Source: an uncultured Collinsella sp. (GTDB taxonomy: Bacteria; Actinomycetota; Coriobacteriia; Coriobacteriales; Coriobacteriaceae). From it: a stretch of 63,998 nucleotides of DNA. The DNA lies in the NCBI GenBank assembly GCA_958439425.1, contig CAUBVH010000013.1, positions 1-63,998 on the forward strand, written 5' to 3'. A model generated the notes under the pieces. It was not told where the DNA came from, searched no databases, and saw nothing but the letters and a program-made list of their open reading frames with translations. Position numbers and translations under genes: made by a program. This document shows, piece by piece, positions 62,763 to 63,998 of this stretch (the stretch's first letter is position 1; each line of letters begins with the position of its first letter).

Positions 62763-63473
62763 CTACTCCTCGGGCAGGATATGAAAACCAAGCGCCTGAA
62801 TGTCGCGGGCAAAGCCCTTGACCGTATCAAGCGAGTACTCAAGCAAATCTTTCCCGAAATTCTTGCGTTTGGCAAGAAGGGCATTGGGGACCGTAATGAT
62901 CTGGCATCCAACGGACTCCGCCTGGAAGATATTGAGGACCTCGCGCGTAGACGCCCAGAGAACCTCGGCAGCAGGCTTAACGGCAGCCTTCTTTACGGAC
63001 TCCGCCATGAGGGGCAGCGGATCGACGCCGGTATCGGCAATGCGACCGGCAAAGATGGACAGAATAGAGGGGGTCTCAGCAGAGACGGCATCGACAAACT
63101 CGTCGACCTGCTCGGGCGTAAAGATAGTGGTGACATTCACCTTGATGCCGTCGGCAGAAAGGCGCTTGACCAGCGCGGCAGTGGACTCACCCTTGGTGTT
63201 GAGCGCCGGGATCTTAACGTAGACGTTGTCTGCCCAGGTTGCGATCTCGCGAGCCTCGGCTTCCATACCTGCCTCGTCGTCGGCGAATACCTCAAAAGAG
63301 ACCGACACATCAGTAATGTGCTCAAGAACCGTCTTGGCAAAAGCGCGGTAGTCGGTCACGCCGCCGGCCTTCATAAGGGAAGGATTGGTCGTGAAGCCCT
63401 GAACGTTGCCATTGTCATGCATGTCAAGCATGCCCTCGAGGTTAGCGCCGTCGGCAAACACCTTGATCGCCAT
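62763..63473 (-). CDS. Transaldolase-like / fructose-6-phosphate aldolase family protein (copy 2)
   Basis: 236 residues from the ATG at 63473 (GAGAAAGGACC upstream). It has the same GFTTNPSLM and Lys87 (VYVKIP) as copy 1 and ends in HILPEE instead of HILP. It is the first gene of the PTS operon, so it probably handles the phosphorylated product. Divergent from the DeoR gene. Confidence 0.92.
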   Translation of the reverse strand: MAIKVFADGANLEGMLDMHDNGNVQGFTTNPSLMKAGGVTDYRAFAKTVLEHITDVSVSFEVFADDEAGMEAEAREIATWADNVYVKIPALNTKGESTAALVKRLSADGIKVNVTTIFTPEQVDEFVDAVSAETPSILSIFAGRIADTGVDPLPLMAESVKKAAVKPAAEVLWASTREVLNIFQAESVGCQIITVPNALLAKRKNFGKDLLEYSLDTVKGFARDIQALGFHILPEE

Positions 63474-63501
63474 GTTCGGTCCTTTCTCATCTAACACTAT
63501 T

Positions 63502-63578
63502 GCTATCGAAAGCCTTCTTCTTTGTTTCAAAAGCTTTTCGGTTTTCTTTTATAAACCATTTCAAAAGCTATCGAAAGC
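63502..63578. promoter_or_regulatory. Repeated operator-like sequences before tal copy 2
   Basis: GCTATCGAAAGC occurs at 63502-63513 and 63567-63578, and TTTCAAAAGCT at 63525-63535 and 63559-63569. Repeated half-sites of this sort are typical of DeoR-family control. The remaining part of 63579-63821 is AT-rich without a gene and must contain both divergent promoters. Confidence 0.55.
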
Positions 63579-63821
63579 TCAATTGTCAACTTTCCGTGAA
63601 CGGTCGAATATCGGGCGTGAACGTACTTCTTTTGGGCGGCACCTTCAGAATGAGACTCTTTATAGCCCGTTTACGTGCGAACTATCTGCTACGCATGCAT
63701 TTGTGACATGCCATTCCGTTCTTTTGATTCATTCGAATTTGCCTTGTTCTTTTCATATCGATACGTTATATTTCGATTACGAAAGGCACATCTTTTACCT
63801 TTTGTTCAAAAGGAGCGGCAT

Positions 63822-63998
63822 ATGGCATCTACTTCAGACCTTTCACCGGCCGAGCGTCAGCGATTTATCATGAATTGGCTGGCCGAAAAGCCAAATATCT
63901 CGGTATCCGACATCGTTCGCCGTTTTTCGGTTTCGGAAGTCACCGCACGACACGACCTCATCTCGCTGGAATCCGAAGGCAAGCTGCGTCGCGTACGC
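63822..63998 (+). CDS. DeoR-family transcriptional regulator, cut by the window end
   Basis: The first 59 residues are visible, from an ATG at 63822 with AAAGGAG nine bases upstream. They form the DeoR-type winged helix: RQRFIMNWLAEKP, then VSDIVRRFSVSEVTARHDL and LESEGKLRRVR. The sugar-phosphate-binding part lies beyond the window. It is divergent from the tal-PTS operon and very probably its repressor. Confidence 0.85.
   Translation, partial: MASTSDLSPAERQRFIMNWLAEKPNISVSDIVRRFSVSEVTARHDLISLESEGKLRRVR

Overview
This 64-kb window looks like a chromosome segment of a gut Coriobacteriia, most likely Collinsella. That is inferred from the GC-rich coding style, the mix of PTS sugar systems, F-type ATPase and anaerobe-type enzymes, and general recall of such genomes; no database search was possible. 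There is no phage, CRISPR array or intact insertion sequence, and no rRNA or tRNA gene was seen. The window opens in unassigned sequence and closes inside a DeoR-family regulator.

Layout. 0.2-7.2 kb: phosphohexomutase, homocysteine methyltransferase with a DtxR-type regulator, peptidase T, an LCP cell-wall ligase and MurA. 7.3-14.2 kb: complete ATP synthase operon (atpI-B-E-F-H-A-G-D-C, minus strand) with a visible promoter. 14.5-23 kb: upp, glpK, tsaC, a HicAB toxin-antitoxin pair, prmC and prfA, and an M20 peptidase. 23-26 kb: polar amino-acid ABC transporter. 26-29.6 kb: mutarotase-like enzyme, an acidic membrane protein and an AAA ATPase. 29.8-35.7 kb: a prenylated-FMN decarboxylase cluster (MerR regulator, UbiX, UbiD, anion transporter, and a two-domain protein that appears to join an LpdD-type prFMN chaperone to an isopentenyl-diphosphate-isomerase-like Nudix domain). 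37-45.3 kb: two mirror-image glycoside hydrolase family 4 / PTS EIICB / RpiR modules. 45-52 kb: tyrosine phosphatase, pyridoxamine kinase, and a MarR-controlled heterodimeric ABC exporter. 52-56.5 kb: LysR regulator divergent from a dehydrogenase/MFS/Gfo-Idh operon. 57-64 kb: Tex, then two near-identical transaldolases flanking an ascorbate-family PTS, with a divergent DeoR regulator at the edge.

Two observations stand out. First, the LpdD-like/IDI-like fusion beside UbiD and UbiX suggests one polypeptide coupling prenyl-phosphate chemistry to prFMN enzyme maturation. UbiX consumes dimethylallyl phosphate, whose source is generally unclear. The IDI-like half keeps all five metal/acid positions, but its cysteine is displaced by one residue, so it may have become a hydrolase. 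Second, a roughly 155-bp intergenic element occurs four times (4.5, 20.1, 26.1 and 47.3 kb). Its long-range stem differs in sequence between copies yet stays paired in every one, which is direct compensatory evidence for a conserved RNA structure. Three copies lie immediately after the stop codon of a minus-strand gene.

The intergenic regions also carry many other inverted repeats: small TGTGACAAAGGGAC palindromes and larger 15-50-bp-arm elements at 21.5, 29.8, 34.6, 51.8, 52.0, 56.7, 59.1 and 59.4 kb. Most sit at gene 3' ends, where they could terminate transcription or represent small non-autonomous repeats.
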